Of a DNA stretch of 64,000 bases, positions 16,776 through 25,090 are shown piece by piece. The translations under genes were made by a program, and so were the position numbers. Numbering within the stretch: position 1 is the first letter of the stretch; the number at the start of each line of letters is the position of its first letter. Source of the DNA: Salinisphaera sp052044135. GTDB lineage: Bacteria; Pseudomonadota; Gammaproteobacteria; Nevskiales; Salinisphaeraceae. The stretch is from the NCBI RefSeq assembly GCF_052044135.1, contig NZ_JBQDYF010000004.1:62001-126000 (forward strand). The letters are read 5' to 3'. Under the pieces are notes generated by a model, which searched no databases, was not told the DNA's origin, and worked only from the letters and a program-made list of their open reading frames with translations.

Positions 16776-18290
16776 TCAGTCGATATCGCGCAGCGCCGGA
16801 TAAAGGCGGGTAAAGCGTGCGTAGCGCGGCGCGTATTCAGCCACCAGTGCGGCATCGGGCGCTTCGAAGTGCTCGGGCGCCGAGACCATGGCGGCGACCG
16901 CGGCATCCACATTCGCGTGTACGCCCGCGCCAACGGCCGCCAGCACGGTGGCGCCGTAGGCCGGCCCTTCCTGGTCCTGCTGCACCGCGACGGGCTTGTT
17001 CAGCACGGCGGCGAGAATACGGCGCCAGACGTCGCTATGCGCGCCGCCGCCGCCCAGGATGAGCTTGTCGGGCATCACGCCCTGGGCCTCGATGCGAACC
17101 AGGGAGTCGCGCAGCGAGAACGCCACGCCTTCGAGGATGGCGCGCACCATGTGTCGCCGGTCGTGCGACAGCGTCAGGCCGATCCACGCGCCGCGCGCGT
17201 TCGGGTCCATGTGTGGTGTGCGCTCGCCGGCGAGATAGGGCAGGAAATACAGGTCGTCCGCGCCCGGGGGGACGGTATCGGCTTCGGCTGCGAGCAACTC
17301 ATGCAGGTTGCGCCCCAGGCGCTGGGCGACCGCGGCTTCATCGCTGGCGATACGATCGGCGAACCACTGCAGGCTGCCGCCCGAGGCCAGCGAGACGCCC
17401 ATCAGGTGATAGGCGCCCGGCACCGCATGACAGAAGCAATGCAGTTCGCCGCTGGTGTCCGGTGTCGCCGATTCGCTATGCGCGAAGACCACGCCCGAGG
17501 TACCGATCGATACGAAGGCGACCCCGGTCTTGACGATGCCGCCGCCCACCGCCGCCGCCGCGTTGTCGCCGGCCCCGGCGACGATCGGCGTGCCGGCGGC
17601 CAGCCCGGTCGTGTCGGCGCCGGTCGCCGAAACCCGGGCGGTTACCTCGGGGCTTTCGAAGACCTGCGGCAGCCACGCGCGCGGGATGTCGAGCGCGGAC
17701 AGCACGTCGTCGGACCAATCGCGTGCCTGCAGATCCAGCAACAGGGTGCCGGCGGCGTCGGAGACATCGGTCGCGAACGCGCCGGATAGCCGATAGCGGA
17801 TATAGTCCTTGGGCAGGAGCACATGGGCCAGCCGCGCGTAATGCTCGGGCTCGTTATCGCGCAGCCACAGAATCTTGGGCGCCTGGAAGCCGGTCAGGGC
17901 CGGATTGCCGGTGATGCGGCGCAGATTCGCGCTGCCCACATCCCGTTCTATCGCCTCGCACGCGTCGCCGGTGCGCTGGTCGTTCCAGAGAATGGCCGGC
18001 CGGATGACCGCGCCTTCGGTGTCGAGAAAGACCGCGCCGTGCATTTGCCCGGTAAGGCCGATCGCTTCGATCGGGGCTTGCGCGTTGGCGACGAGCGTGT
18101 GCAAGACGGTTTCGGCCGCGGCCCACCAGGCCTGCGGGTCCTGTTCGGTCCAGCCCGGACGCGGCACGAGCAGGGGGTAGTCGCCCGAGGCACGGGCGAT
18201 GACCCGGCCGGCCTCGTCGACCAGCACGCCCTTGGCGCTGCTGGTGCCGATGTCGAGACCAATGAAAAGTTTGCGCGCGTCGCCGACCAT
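16776..18290 (-). CDS. xylB: Xylulokinase (MtlY/XylB-type)
   Basis: FGGY-family kinase phosphorylating D-xylulose to xylulose 5-phosphate, the entry point when D-arabitol or xylitol is oxidised. 504 residues. N-terminal phosphate loop IGLDIGTSSAKG, sugar-contact GLTGQMHGAVFL, and C-terminal ATP motif LILGGGGAHSDVWR. The ATG at 18290 is preceded by GAGGAG and preferred over the upstream ATG at 18311. Divergent from the transaldolase and mannitol genes, and corresponds to mtlY in the Pseudomonas fluorescens mannitol/arabitol operon. Confidence 0.92.
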   Translation of the reverse strand: MVGDARKLFIGLDIGTSSAKGVLVDEAGRVIARASGDYPLLVPRPGWTEQDPQAWWAAAETVLHTLVANAQAPIEAIGLTGQMHGAVFLDTEGAVIRPAILWNDQRTGDACEAIERDVGSANLRRITGNPALTGFQAPKILWLRDNEPEHYARLAHVLLPKDYIRYRLSGAFATDVSDAAGTLLLDLQARDWSDDVLSALDIPRAWLPQVFESPEVTARVSATGADTTGLAAGTPIVAGAGDNAAAAVGGGIVKTGVAFVSIGTSGVVFAHSESATPDTSGELHCFCHAVPGAYHLMGVSLASGGSLQWFADRIASDEAAVAQRLGRNLHELLAAEADTVPPGADDLYFLPYLAGERTPHMDPNARGAWIGLTLSHDRRHMVRAILEGVAFSLRDSLVRIEAQGVMPDKLILGGGGAHSDVWRRILAAVLNKPVAVQQDQEGPAYGATVLAAVGAGVHANVDAAVAAMVSAPEHFEAPDAALVAEYAPRYARFTRLYPALRDID

Positions 18291-18461
18291 TGGGGCATTC
18301 TCCTCGTGCACGGGTTTGCGTTAACTTGCCATGTTTGGCACGGGCGATGATGGCGTTATGCTGAAGGCCCAGGCCCAAACCGGTTATTCTGGCCGAAACC
18401 ATACACTAGGCGCACATACTCCGTGCGCGCCTCGGCTCGATAAATCAGCAAAGGATCCAGC
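18291..18461. promoter_or_regulatory. Divergent promoter region, xylB / transaldolase
   Basis: 171 bp between the divergent xylB and transaldolase genes. Contains a short inverted repeat TGCCA-TGTT-TGGCA at 18327-18340 that could be an operator. No regulator gene of the MtlR/AraC type lies in this locus, so the controlling protein is unknown. Confidence 0.35.
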
Positions 18462-19118
18462 ATGAAATTCTTCGTCGATACCGCCAACGTGGACGAAATC
18501 CGCGAACTTGCCGACATGGGCATGCTCGATGGCGTGACCACCAACCCCAGCCTGATCAACAAGGCCGGCAAGGACTTCATCGAGACCATCACCGAAATCT
18601 GCAAGATCGTCGATGGCCCGGTAAGTGCGGAAGTGGCCGCCACCGACTACGAGACGATGATGAAGGAAGGCGAGAAGCTCGCCACCATCGCCGACAATGT
18701 CTGCGTGAAGGTGCCGCTGACGCCGGCTGGCCTCAAGGTCGGCAAGAATCTGGTCGACAACGGTCAACAAATCAATGTCACGCTATGCTTCTCCGCCGCG
18801 CAGGCGCTGTTGGCCGCCAAGATCGGTGCGACCTATGTATCGCCGTTCATCGGCCGTCTGGACGACATCGGTCAGGAAGGCATGCAGCTGATTCGTGACA
18901 TCAACACGATCTATAGCAGCTACGATCGCATCAACACCCAGGTGCTGGCCGCTTCCGTGCGCGGCGCGCAGCACGTGGTGCAGGCGGCGCTGGCCGGCGC
19001 CGACGTGGTCACCGTGCCGCCGGCGGTGCTGCATCAGATGTTCAAGCATCCGCTGACCGACAGCGGTCTCGAGAAGTTCGTCTCCGACTGGAAGGCGACG
19101 GGGCAGTCGATTCTGTAA
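18462..19118 (+). CDS. Transaldolase, small TalC/FSA-family type
   Basis: Class I aldolase of the small transaldolase subfamily, 218 residues, cytosolic. Schiff-base Lys83 in VKVPLT. The two residues that separate transaldolase from fructose-6-phosphate aldolase both point to transaldolase: Glu57 (Gln59 in E. coli FSA) and Phe129 (Tyr131 in FSA). It would transfer dihydroxyacetone units between pentose and hexose phosphates. Ribosome-binding site AAAGGA precedes the ATG. The position at the head of the mannitol genes suggests it balances xylulose 5-phosphate and fructose 6-phosphate from the two kinases in this locus. Confidence 0.88.
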   Translation: MKFFVDTANVDEIRELADMGMLDGVTTNPSLINKAGKDFIETITEICKIVDGPVSAEVAATDYETMMKEGEKLATIADNVCVKVPLTPAGLKVGKNLVDNGQQINVTLCFSAAQALLAAKIGATYVSPFIGRLDDIGQEGMQLIRDINTIYSSYDRINTQVLAASVRGAQHVVQAALAGADVVTVPPAVLHQMFKHPLTDSGLEKFVSDWKATGQSIL

Positions 19119-19125
19119 AGCGCTG

Positions 19126-19159
19126 CGGCGCTCCGCGCACACTGTCGCGCGGAGCGCCG
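19126..19159 (+). terminator. Intraoperonic hairpin after the transaldolase gene
   Basis: Perfect 13-bp GC-rich stem CGGCGCTCCGCGC/GCGCGGAGCGCCG with an 8-nt loop, 7 bp after the stop. There is no T-tract, so it is more likely an mRNA-stabilising or attenuating structure than a full terminator. Confidence 0.5.
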
Positions 19160-19205
19160 GCCCACCGCCCGCCTGAGCGCCTCCAGCCACAGACCGCATT
19201 TGCCA

Positions 19206-20141
19206 ATGACCGATATCGTGACCTTCGGCGAGGTGCTCGCTGAATTCATGGCCACCCGCGTGAATCAGAGCCTCGGCGAGGCCGGGCAATTCGCCGGCCC
19301 TTACCCGGGCGGTGCGCCGGCCATCTTCATCGACCAGGCGGCCAAGCTCGGCTCGACCGCGGCCCTGGTCAGCGCGGTGGGCGATGACGCCTTCGGGCGC
19401 ATGCTCATCCAGCGCCTCGAGGCTGATGGCGTGGATACGTCGTCGATCGCCACGCTGGCGGACGAGACCACCGCGAGTGCGTTCGTGACCTATTACGACG
19501 ACGGCTCGCGGGATTTCATCTTCAATATCGCCAACGGGGCCTGCGCGCGGATTGCCGAGGGGCAGTTCGCGTCAGTGCTGGATGGTTGCAAGCTGTTTCA
19601 TGTCGCCGGCACGGCGTTGTTCTCCGAACACATGATCGAGCTCGCGCGTACCGCGATCGAGCGCGTCAGGGTCGCCGGCGGACGCATCTCGTTCGATCCG
19701 AACGTGCGCAAGGAAATGCTCGACCGGCCCGGTGTGCGCGAGGCGCTGACCGGCCTGCTGTCGTCGACCGACATTCTGCTGCCGAGCGACGACGAGCTGA
19801 ACGTACTTGTGGACCGCGCGGCCGAGGATGACGCCGTCGCGCGTGCCTTCGAGCTCGGCGTCGGCGAGGTCGTACTCAAGCGGGGCGGCGAGGGCTGTCG
19901 TTACTACGACAGCAGCGGCATGCGCGAACTCCCCGGCTTCAAGGTCGAGGAAGTCGACCCCACGGGCGCCGGCGATTCCTTCGGCGCGACGTTCTGCACA
20001 CTGCGTAGCCAGGGCATGGCGGCGGCCGATGCGCTGGTCTATGCCAACGCGGCCGGTGCGAGTGCCGTATCCCGGCAGGGCGCCATGGAAGGGACGTCGA
20101 CACGCGAGCAGCTCGACGCGTTCATCGCCGCCCACGCCTGA
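19206..20141 (+). CDS. PfkB-family sugar kinase, probable fructokinase (MtlZ-like)
   Basis: Ribokinase-fold carbohydrate kinase, 311 residues from the ATG at 19206. Contains the N-terminal Gly-rich substrate segment and the PfkB signature DPTGAGDSFGATFC with catalytic Asp. In the comparable P. fluorescens operon the PfkB gene mtlZ phosphorylates fructose made by mannitol dehydrogenase, which is the role I infer. Sequence features alone also allow 2-keto-3-deoxygluconate kinase. Same strand and order as the transporter genes. Confidence 0.82.
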   Translation: MTDIVTFGEVLAEFMATRVNQSLGEAGQFAGPYPGGAPAIFIDQAAKLGSTAALVSAVGDDAFGRMLIQRLEADGVDTSSIATLADETTASAFVTYYDDGSRDFIFNIANGACARIAEGQFASVLDGCKLFHVAGTALFSEHMIELARTAIERVRVAGGRISFDPNVRKEMLDRPGVREALTGLLSSTDILLPSDDELNVLVDRAAEDDAVARAFELGVGEVVLKRGGEGCRYYDSSGMRELPGFKVEEVDPTGAGDSFGATFCTLRSQGMAAADALVYANAAGASAVSRQGAMEGTSTREQLDAFIAAHA

Positions 20142-20188
20142 CGCGCCCGCGCCGACGGCATGGCCGTTGCGCTTCATTCCCCGATCCA

Positions 20189-20222
20189 GCGCCGCGCGGG
20201 CCCGACCGAGCCCGCGCGGCGC
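20189..20222 (+). terminator. GC-rich hairpin between the sugar kinase and mtlE
   Basis: Thirteen-bp perfect stem GCGCCGCGCGGGC/GCCCGCGCGGCGC with an 8-nt loop, 47 bp after the kinase stop, no T-tract. It may separate the kinase transcript from the highly expressed binding-protein gene. The AT-richer stretch 20260-20330 after it could contain a promoter for mtlE. Confidence 0.45.
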
Positions 20223-20402
20223 GCCCGTGCGCCCAGGCGCTGCGGTCAATTCCCGGCGTATTCGATTAAAGGCGAATTGCGCGGGGGGCGAATTAATTTT
20301 CATGATGAGAACAATATTGCAGAAGTCGGTGTTTCGGCCTCTGCGCAAGGGCGCCCTTGGGGGCCCGCTGGTCTATCCAAGACAACGAGGAGATGCTCCA
20401 TC

Positions 20403-21719
20403 ATGAAAATGAAGTTTCTGGTTGCCGGCCTGGTGCTCGGCGCCAGCGGCGTGACTGCGGCCCAGGCGGCAACGCAGATCACGATCGCCACCGTAAACAA
20501 TCCCGATATGCAGACCATGGAGAAGTTGGCGCCGGTGTTCGAGAAGTCGCACCCGAACATCAAGGTCAACTTCGTCACGCTGCCGGAAAACGAAGTGCGT
20601 CAGAAGATGACCACCGACATTGCCACCAATGCCGGCCAGTACGACGCGCTCATGATCAGCAATTACGAGGTGCCGATCTGGGCCAAGAACGGCTGGCTGG
20701 TGCCGTTCAACAACGTGCCCGCCTCCTATGACGAAAAGGATATGATCCCCACCGTCAAGAAGGCCCTGTCGGCCAACGGCAAGCTCTATGCGATGCCGTT
20801 CTATGCCGAGTCCTCGATGACCTACTATCGCAAGGACCTGTTCAAGAAGGCCGGGCTGACCATGCCCGAGCACCCGAAGTGGTCGCAGATCGAGCACTTC
20901 GCCAAGAAGCTGAACGATCCCAAGAACAACACTTATGGCATCTGCCTGCGCGGTCTGCCGGGCTGGGGCGAGAACATGGCGTTGTTCTCCACCATGGTGA
21001 ATTCCTATGGCGGTCGCTGGTTCAACATGCAGTGGAAGCCGCAGCTGACTTCCGCCGCCTGGAAGAAAGCCGCCACCGAATACAAGAAACTGGTGACGCA
21101 ATACGGCCCACCCGGCGTGACCTCGAACGGTTTCACCGAGAACGAGACGCTGTTCGCCAATGGCCAGTGCGCCATGTGGGTGGATTCCACCGTGGCCGCC
21201 GGTTATCTGTCGGACCCGGCCAACTCCAAGGTGGCCAAGGACGTCGGCTTTGCGCACTCGCCTTATGCGACCACCAAGAAGGGCAGTCATTGGCTGTATA
21301 GCTGGGCGCTGGCCGTGCCGAAGTCCTCGAATCACCAGCAGGCCGCCAAGACCTTCATCGAGTGGGCGACATCCAAGAAGTACGTCGATCTCGTCGGCCA
21401 GAAGAAGGGCTGGGTTTCGGTGCCGCCGGGTACGCGCAAGTCCACCTACAAAAACCCCGAGTACCAGAAGGTGGCGCCGTTCGCGTCGCTGGTGCTCAAC
21501 GCGATCCAGACCGCCGATCCGCAGGACCCGAGCTCCAAGCCGGTGCCGTACACGGGCATCCAGTTTGTGGACATCCCGCCGTTCCAGGCGATCGGTACCC
21601 GCGTCGGCCAGATCATGGCCGGGATCGTGGCGGGCCAGAGCAGTGTCGACCAGGGGCTGGCGCAGGCCAACTCGGTCACCAAGCGCATGATGAAGCAAGC
21701 CGGTTACCCCAAGAAGTAG
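20403..21719 (+). CDS. mtlE: Polyol ABC transporter substrate-binding protein
   Basis: Periplasmic binding protein of the MalE-type (cluster B) family for mannitol, glucitol or arabitol. The 438-residue protein starts with a cleavable signal peptide ending at AQAA, and has aromatic-rich sugar-contact segments (MPFYAESSMTYYRKDLF, GLPGWGENM). The ATG at 20403 follows GAGGAG; the long upstream frame to 20160 is leader. Followed by a strong hairpin, then mtlF and mtlG permeases. Which polyol is preferred cannot be read from the sequence. Confidence 0.9.
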   Translation: MKMKFLVAGLVLGASGVTAAQAATQITIATVNNPDMQTMEKLAPVFEKSHPNIKVNFVTLPENEVRQKMTTDIATNAGQYDALMISNYEVPIWAKNGWLVPFNNVPASYDEKDMIPTVKKALSANGKLYAMPFYAESSMTYYRKDLFKKAGLTMPEHPKWSQIEHFAKKLNDPKNNTYGICLRGLPGWGENMALFSTMVNSYGGRWFNMQWKPQLTSAAWKKAATEYKKLVTQYGPPGVTSNGFTENETLFANGQCAMWVDSTVAAGYLSDPANSKVAKDVGFAHSPYATTKKGSHWLYSWALAVPKSSNHQQAAKTFIEWATSKKYVDLVGQKKGWVSVPPGTRKSTYKNPEYQKVAPFASLVLNAIQTADPQDPSSKPVPYTGIQFVDIPPFQAIGTRVGQIMAGIVAGQSSVDQGLAQANSVTKRMMKQAGYPKK

Positions 21720-21735
21720 GGCCGGTTGCGCGCAA

Positions 21736-21765
21736 GGCCGGGCGGATCGAATGATCCGTCCGGCC
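21736..21765 (+). terminator. Intraoperonic hairpin after mtlE
   Basis: Thirteen-bp stem GGCCGGGCGGATC/GATCCGTCCGGCC (one G-T wobble) with a GAAT loop, 16 bp after the binding-protein stop. Structures here commonly lower expression of membrane genes relative to the binding protein by protecting the upstream mRNA. Confidence 0.6.
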
Positions 21766-21807
21766 ACTGTCGTTCAACCCGGCCATCCCGATGAGGACGT
21801 TTGACTC

Positions 21808-22734
21808 GTGGCATCCGTGACAACCCAAACCCCAGCCGCAGACGCCGCCAAACGCGAAAAGGCGAAGCGTGCGCCGGCAAAATGGTTGCTGGCTCCGGCC
21901 GTGATCTTCCTGCTGGTGTGGATGATCGTGCCGCTGGGCATGACGCTGTACTACTCGTTTCGCAACTACAACCTGATGATGCCCACAATGACCGGGTGGG
22001 CGGGCATCACCAATTACAGCATTCTGTTGACCGACCCGACGTTCTGGAGCGCCCTCCGGGTGACGCTGTTGATCGTGGTGTGCTCGCTGATCGTCACGGT
22101 CGGCCTGGGGCTTGCCTTCGCCTTGCTGTTCCACCGCAATTTCTTCGGCCGTGGCGTGGCGCGTACGCTCGCCGTGGCCCCGTTCTTCGTCATGCCGGTG
22201 GTGACCGGCCTGATCTGGAAGAACATGCTCTTTCATCCGACCTTCGGCCTGCTGGCCTGGCTATTCCGACAGTTCGGGGCCACGCCGATCGACTGGCTCG
22301 CGCATCTGCCGCTGACCTCGATCATCATCATGATCAGCTGGGAATGGACGCCGTTCGCGATGCTGGTGCTGCTGACCGGGCTGCAATCCCTGCCCGAGGA
22401 TCAACTCGAGGCCGTGCGGCTGGACGGTGCCAACAAGTGGCATGAGTTCCGGCACATCGTGATTCCGCATCTGGGCCAGGTGCTTTACGTGGTGGTGATG
22501 CTGGAGTCGATCTTCTTTCTGACCTCGTTCGCCGAGATCTATACCACCACCAGCGGCGGGCCCGGCACGGCGACGACCAACCTGCCGTACTACATCTTCC
22601 AGGGCACGTTCGCCCAGTACGACATCGGCATGTCTTCGGCGGCGGCGATCGGCGCGGTCATTCTCGCCAATATCTTCGCCATATTCCTGATCCGGTTCGT
22701 GGCCGGCAATCTCAACGCGGGAGACAACCGATGA
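21808..22734 (+). CDS. mtlF: Polyol ABC transporter permease 1
   Basis: MalF-type inner-membrane permease, 308 residues, six predicted helices after a positively charged N-terminus (KREKAKRAPAKW). The cytoplasmic EAA-loop reads LEAVRLDGANKWHEFRHIVIPHL and contacts the ATPase. GTG start at 21808 with upstream GAGGA. Stop overlaps mtlG by 4 bp, so the two permeases are translationally coupled. Confidence 0.93.
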   Translation: MASVTTQTPAADAAKREKAKRAPAKWLLAPAVIFLLVWMIVPLGMTLYYSFRNYNLMMPTMTGWAGITNYSILLTDPTFWSALRVTLLIVVCSLIVTVGLGLAFALLFHRNFFGRGVARTLAVAPFFVMPVVTGLIWKNMLFHPTFGLLAWLFRQFGATPIDWLAHLPLTSIIIMISWEWTPFAMLVLLTGLQSLPEDQLEAVRLDGANKWHEFRHIVIPHLGQVLYVVVMLESIFFLTSFAEIYTTTSGGPGTATTNLPYYIFQGTFAQYDIGMSSAAAIGAVILANIFAIFLIRFVAGNLNAGDNR

Positions 22735-23567
22735 GTGCTGCAACAAGCAAGCCGTCGTTGGGCGGTATCGCGCTCGGCGTGCTCGGCTGGGTCGTCGCAC
22801 TGCTGATGTTCTTTCCGATCGCGTGGCTGCTGCTGACGTCCTTCAAGACCGAGGCGGAGGCGTTCACGGTCACGCCGCATCTGTTCTTCACGCCGACGCT
22901 GCAGAGTTTCGAAACCGCGCTTTCCCAGGGCGGCGGCTATTGGCATTACGCCTGGAATTCAGCCATTACCTCGGTGGTCTCGACCCTGATCGGGCTCGTG
23001 CTGACCGTGCCGGCGGCCTATGCGATGGCGTTCTATCCGTCCAGGCGCACCGATTTCACGCTGGTGTGGATGGTCTCGACCAAGTTCATTCCGGCGGTCG
23101 GCGTGCTGATCCCGATCTTTCTCGTCTACAAGAATATCGGCCTGCTGGACAACGTCTGGGGCCTGATCGCGCTGTATACGGCCATGAACCTGCCGATCAT
23201 GATCTGGATGGTCTATTCCTATTTCCGCGACATCCCGAAGGATCTGGTCGAGGCGGCCGACATCGACGGCGCAAGCATGATGCAGACCATGATTCGGGTG
23301 ATCCTGCCGCTGGCCACCCCCGGTCTGGCCTCCACCTGTCTTCTGGCACTGATCCTGGCGTGGAACGAATCATTCTGGTCGATCACGATGACCAACTCGC
23401 ATGCGGCCACGCTGGCCGTGTTCATCGCCTCGTTCAAGTCCGCCGAAGGCATGTTCTGGGCCAAGATGTCGGCCGCCTCGGTGCTGTCGATCGCCCCGAT
23501 CGTGGTGCTCGGCTGGTTCGCCCAGCGACAGATGGTCCGCGGCCTGACGTTCGGGGCGGTGAAGTAA
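22731..23567 (+). CDS. mtlG: Polyol ABC transporter permease 2
   Basis: MalG-type permease, 278 residues, six helices, with EAA loop VEAADIDGASMMQTMIRVIL. ATG overlaps the mtlF stop. The gene is followed by a 349-bp repeat-containing gap before the ATPase, an unusual interruption for this operon. Confidence 0.93.
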   Translation: MSAATSKPSLGGIALGVLGWVVALLMFFPIAWLLLTSFKTEAEAFTVTPHLFFTPTLQSFETALSQGGGYWHYAWNSAITSVVSTLIGLVLTVPAAYAMAFYPSRRTDFTLVWMVSTKFIPAVGVLIPIFLVYKNIGLLDNVWGLIALYTAMNLPIMIWMVYSYFRDIPKDLVEAADIDGASMMQTMIRVILPLATPGLASTCLLALILAWNESFWSITMTNSHAATLAVFIASFKSAEGMFWAKMSAASVLSIAPIVVLGWFAQRQMVRGLTFGAVK

Positions 23568-23632
23568 CCCCCGCAGGTCGTTTGACGCAGGCGGTCCACC
23601 GAAAGATCCGAATACAACCAAGACGAAGACAC

Positions 23633-23899
23633 ATCCGCAGATCGACGCAGATGCACGCAGATCGAAGACAGACAGGAAGGCATTCATCCGCAGATTACGC
23701 TGATTTCGCAGATTTGAAGACAGGAGGTTAGGGCGGTAGCGATTCGGCGTTTCCCGCTCGGGCTGGCGCCGGCCGCGGTGGCAGCGATGCCTCCAGCCCA
23801 TCCATCATCGCCAAGCCCATCTGCGTAAATCTGCGTCGATCTGCGGACAGAAATGCCTGGTTTCATTAGTGGCAACCGGCACCGATCTGCGGACAGAAA
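23633..23899. repeat. CGCAGAT-type inverted/direct repeat cluster between mtlG and mtlK
   Basis: Repeats based on ATCCGCAGATCGACGCAGAT at 23633-23662 and a degraded version at 23687-23715, both answered by the complementary ATCTGCGTAAATCTGCGTCG at 23819-23847. A further partial copy (GATCTGCGGACAGAAA) occurs at 23838-23853 and again at 23884-23899. The same family brackets 59537-59910. The arms could base-pair across about 160 bp. No gene is supported in 23568-23916; the short minus-strand frames here are translations of the repeat. Confidence 0.75.
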
Positions 23900-23916
23900 G
23901 TTAAAGAGGAAGAACC

Positions 23917-25026
23917 ATGGCAGTCGTAGAACTCAACAACGTCGGCAAGCGCTATCCGGGCTCGGACGACCTGGCGGTGAAGGACTTCAACCTCGTCACC
24001 GAAGACGGCGAATTCGTGGTGTTGGTGGGCCCGTCGGGCTGTGGCAAGACCACCACCATGCGCATGATCGCCGGGCTGGAGGAACACACCGAAGGCGAAA
24101 TCAAGATCGGCGATCGCGATGTCACCGGCGTGGCGCCCAAGGATCGCGACATCGCCATGGTGTTTCAGAGCTATGCCCTGTACCCGCACATGACCGTGCG
24201 CGACAACATGGCCTTCTCCCTCAAGCTCAAGAAATACGACAAGGCCGACATCAAGAAGCGCGTCGACGACGCGGCCGAAGTACTGGGCATCACCGCCCTG
24301 CTGGATCGCAAACCCCGGGCCCTGTCTGGCGGTCAGCGCCAGCGTGTGGCGCTGGGCCGGGCCATCGTGCGCCAGCCGCAGGTGTTTTTGATGGACGAGC
24401 CGTTGTCCAACCTCGACGCCAAGCTGCGCGTCGACATGCGTGCCGAGATCGTCAAACTGCACCGCAAGCTCGGCGTGACCACCTTCTATGTCACCCACGA
24501 TCAGACCGAAGCCATGACCATGGGCCAGCGCATCGCAGTGATGAAGGACGGCATCGTCCAGCAGATCGATTCCCCCAACAACCTCTACCAGCATCCGTCG
24601 AACGAGTTCGTGGCCGGCTTCATCGGCACGCCGTCGATGAATTTCCTCGATGCCGGGATCGGCGATGGCCGGGCCACCGGCCCGGACTTCGAGCTCACCC
24701 TCGACGCGGCCCGCGGCGATGCCGCGGGCGAGCGCTCGCGCGTGCGCATTGGCATCCGGCCGGAGCATCTGCATCTGGCCACTGGTGATACGGCGTCATG
24801 TCGCCTGTCCGGCAGTGTCGAAGTGGTCGAACCGCTGGGCTCGCTCACCATGATCCAGGTGAAGGTGGGCGAGAGCACGCTCACCGCCCAGATCGAACCG
24901 CACCAGCAGGTGGCCATGGGCGACGACGTCACGCTCACCTGCGCTGCCGACAAGCTGTATCTGTTCGATCCGGAATCCGAGGCCGCGTTGATCGGCATCG
25001 ATTCCGGTGTCGCCGACGGCCATTAA
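23917..25026 (+). CDS. mtlK: Polyol ABC transporter ATP-binding protein (MalK/UgpC type)
   Basis: 369-residue ATPase energising MtlFG. Walker A GPSGCGKT at 38-45, signature LSGGQRQRVALGRAI, Walker B VFLMDEPLSNLD, H-loop VTHDQTEA, then a C-terminal TOBE regulatory domain typical of MalK-like subunits. ATG preceded by AGAGGAAG. Separated from mtlG by the repeat cluster; followed by mtlD 64 bp later. Confidence 0.95.
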   Translation: MAVVELNNVGKRYPGSDDLAVKDFNLVTEDGEFVVLVGPSGCGKTTTMRMIAGLEEHTEGEIKIGDRDVTGVAPKDRDIAMVFQSYALYPHMTVRDNMAFSLKLKKYDKADIKKRVDDAAEVLGITALLDRKPRALSGGQRQRVALGRAIVRQPQVFLMDEPLSNLDAKLRVDMRAEIVKLHRKLGVTTFYVTHDQTEAMTMGQRIAVMKDGIVQQIDSPNNLYQHPSNEFVAGFIGTPSMNFLDAGIGDGRATGPDFELTLDAARGDAAGERSRVRIGIRPEHLHLATGDTASCRLSGSVEVVEPLGSLTMIQVKVGESTLTAQIEPHQQVAMGDDVTLTCAADKLYLFDPESEAALIGIDSGVADGH

Positions 25027-25090
25027 TTCAAACGACCCGGAATGCCGGCACGCCCGCGGGGGAGGGTGTGTCGCTCCGATGGAGACTGTC

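Noticed and set aside
18462..19118. Fructose-6-phosphate aldolase (fsa)
   Set aside because: Glu57 and Phe129 are transaldolase-type residues; FSA has Gln and Tyr there.
23633..23847. Possible CRISPR array from CGCAGAT repeats
   Set aside because: Units are irregular in length and orientation and have no regularly sized unique spacers; no cas gene is present.
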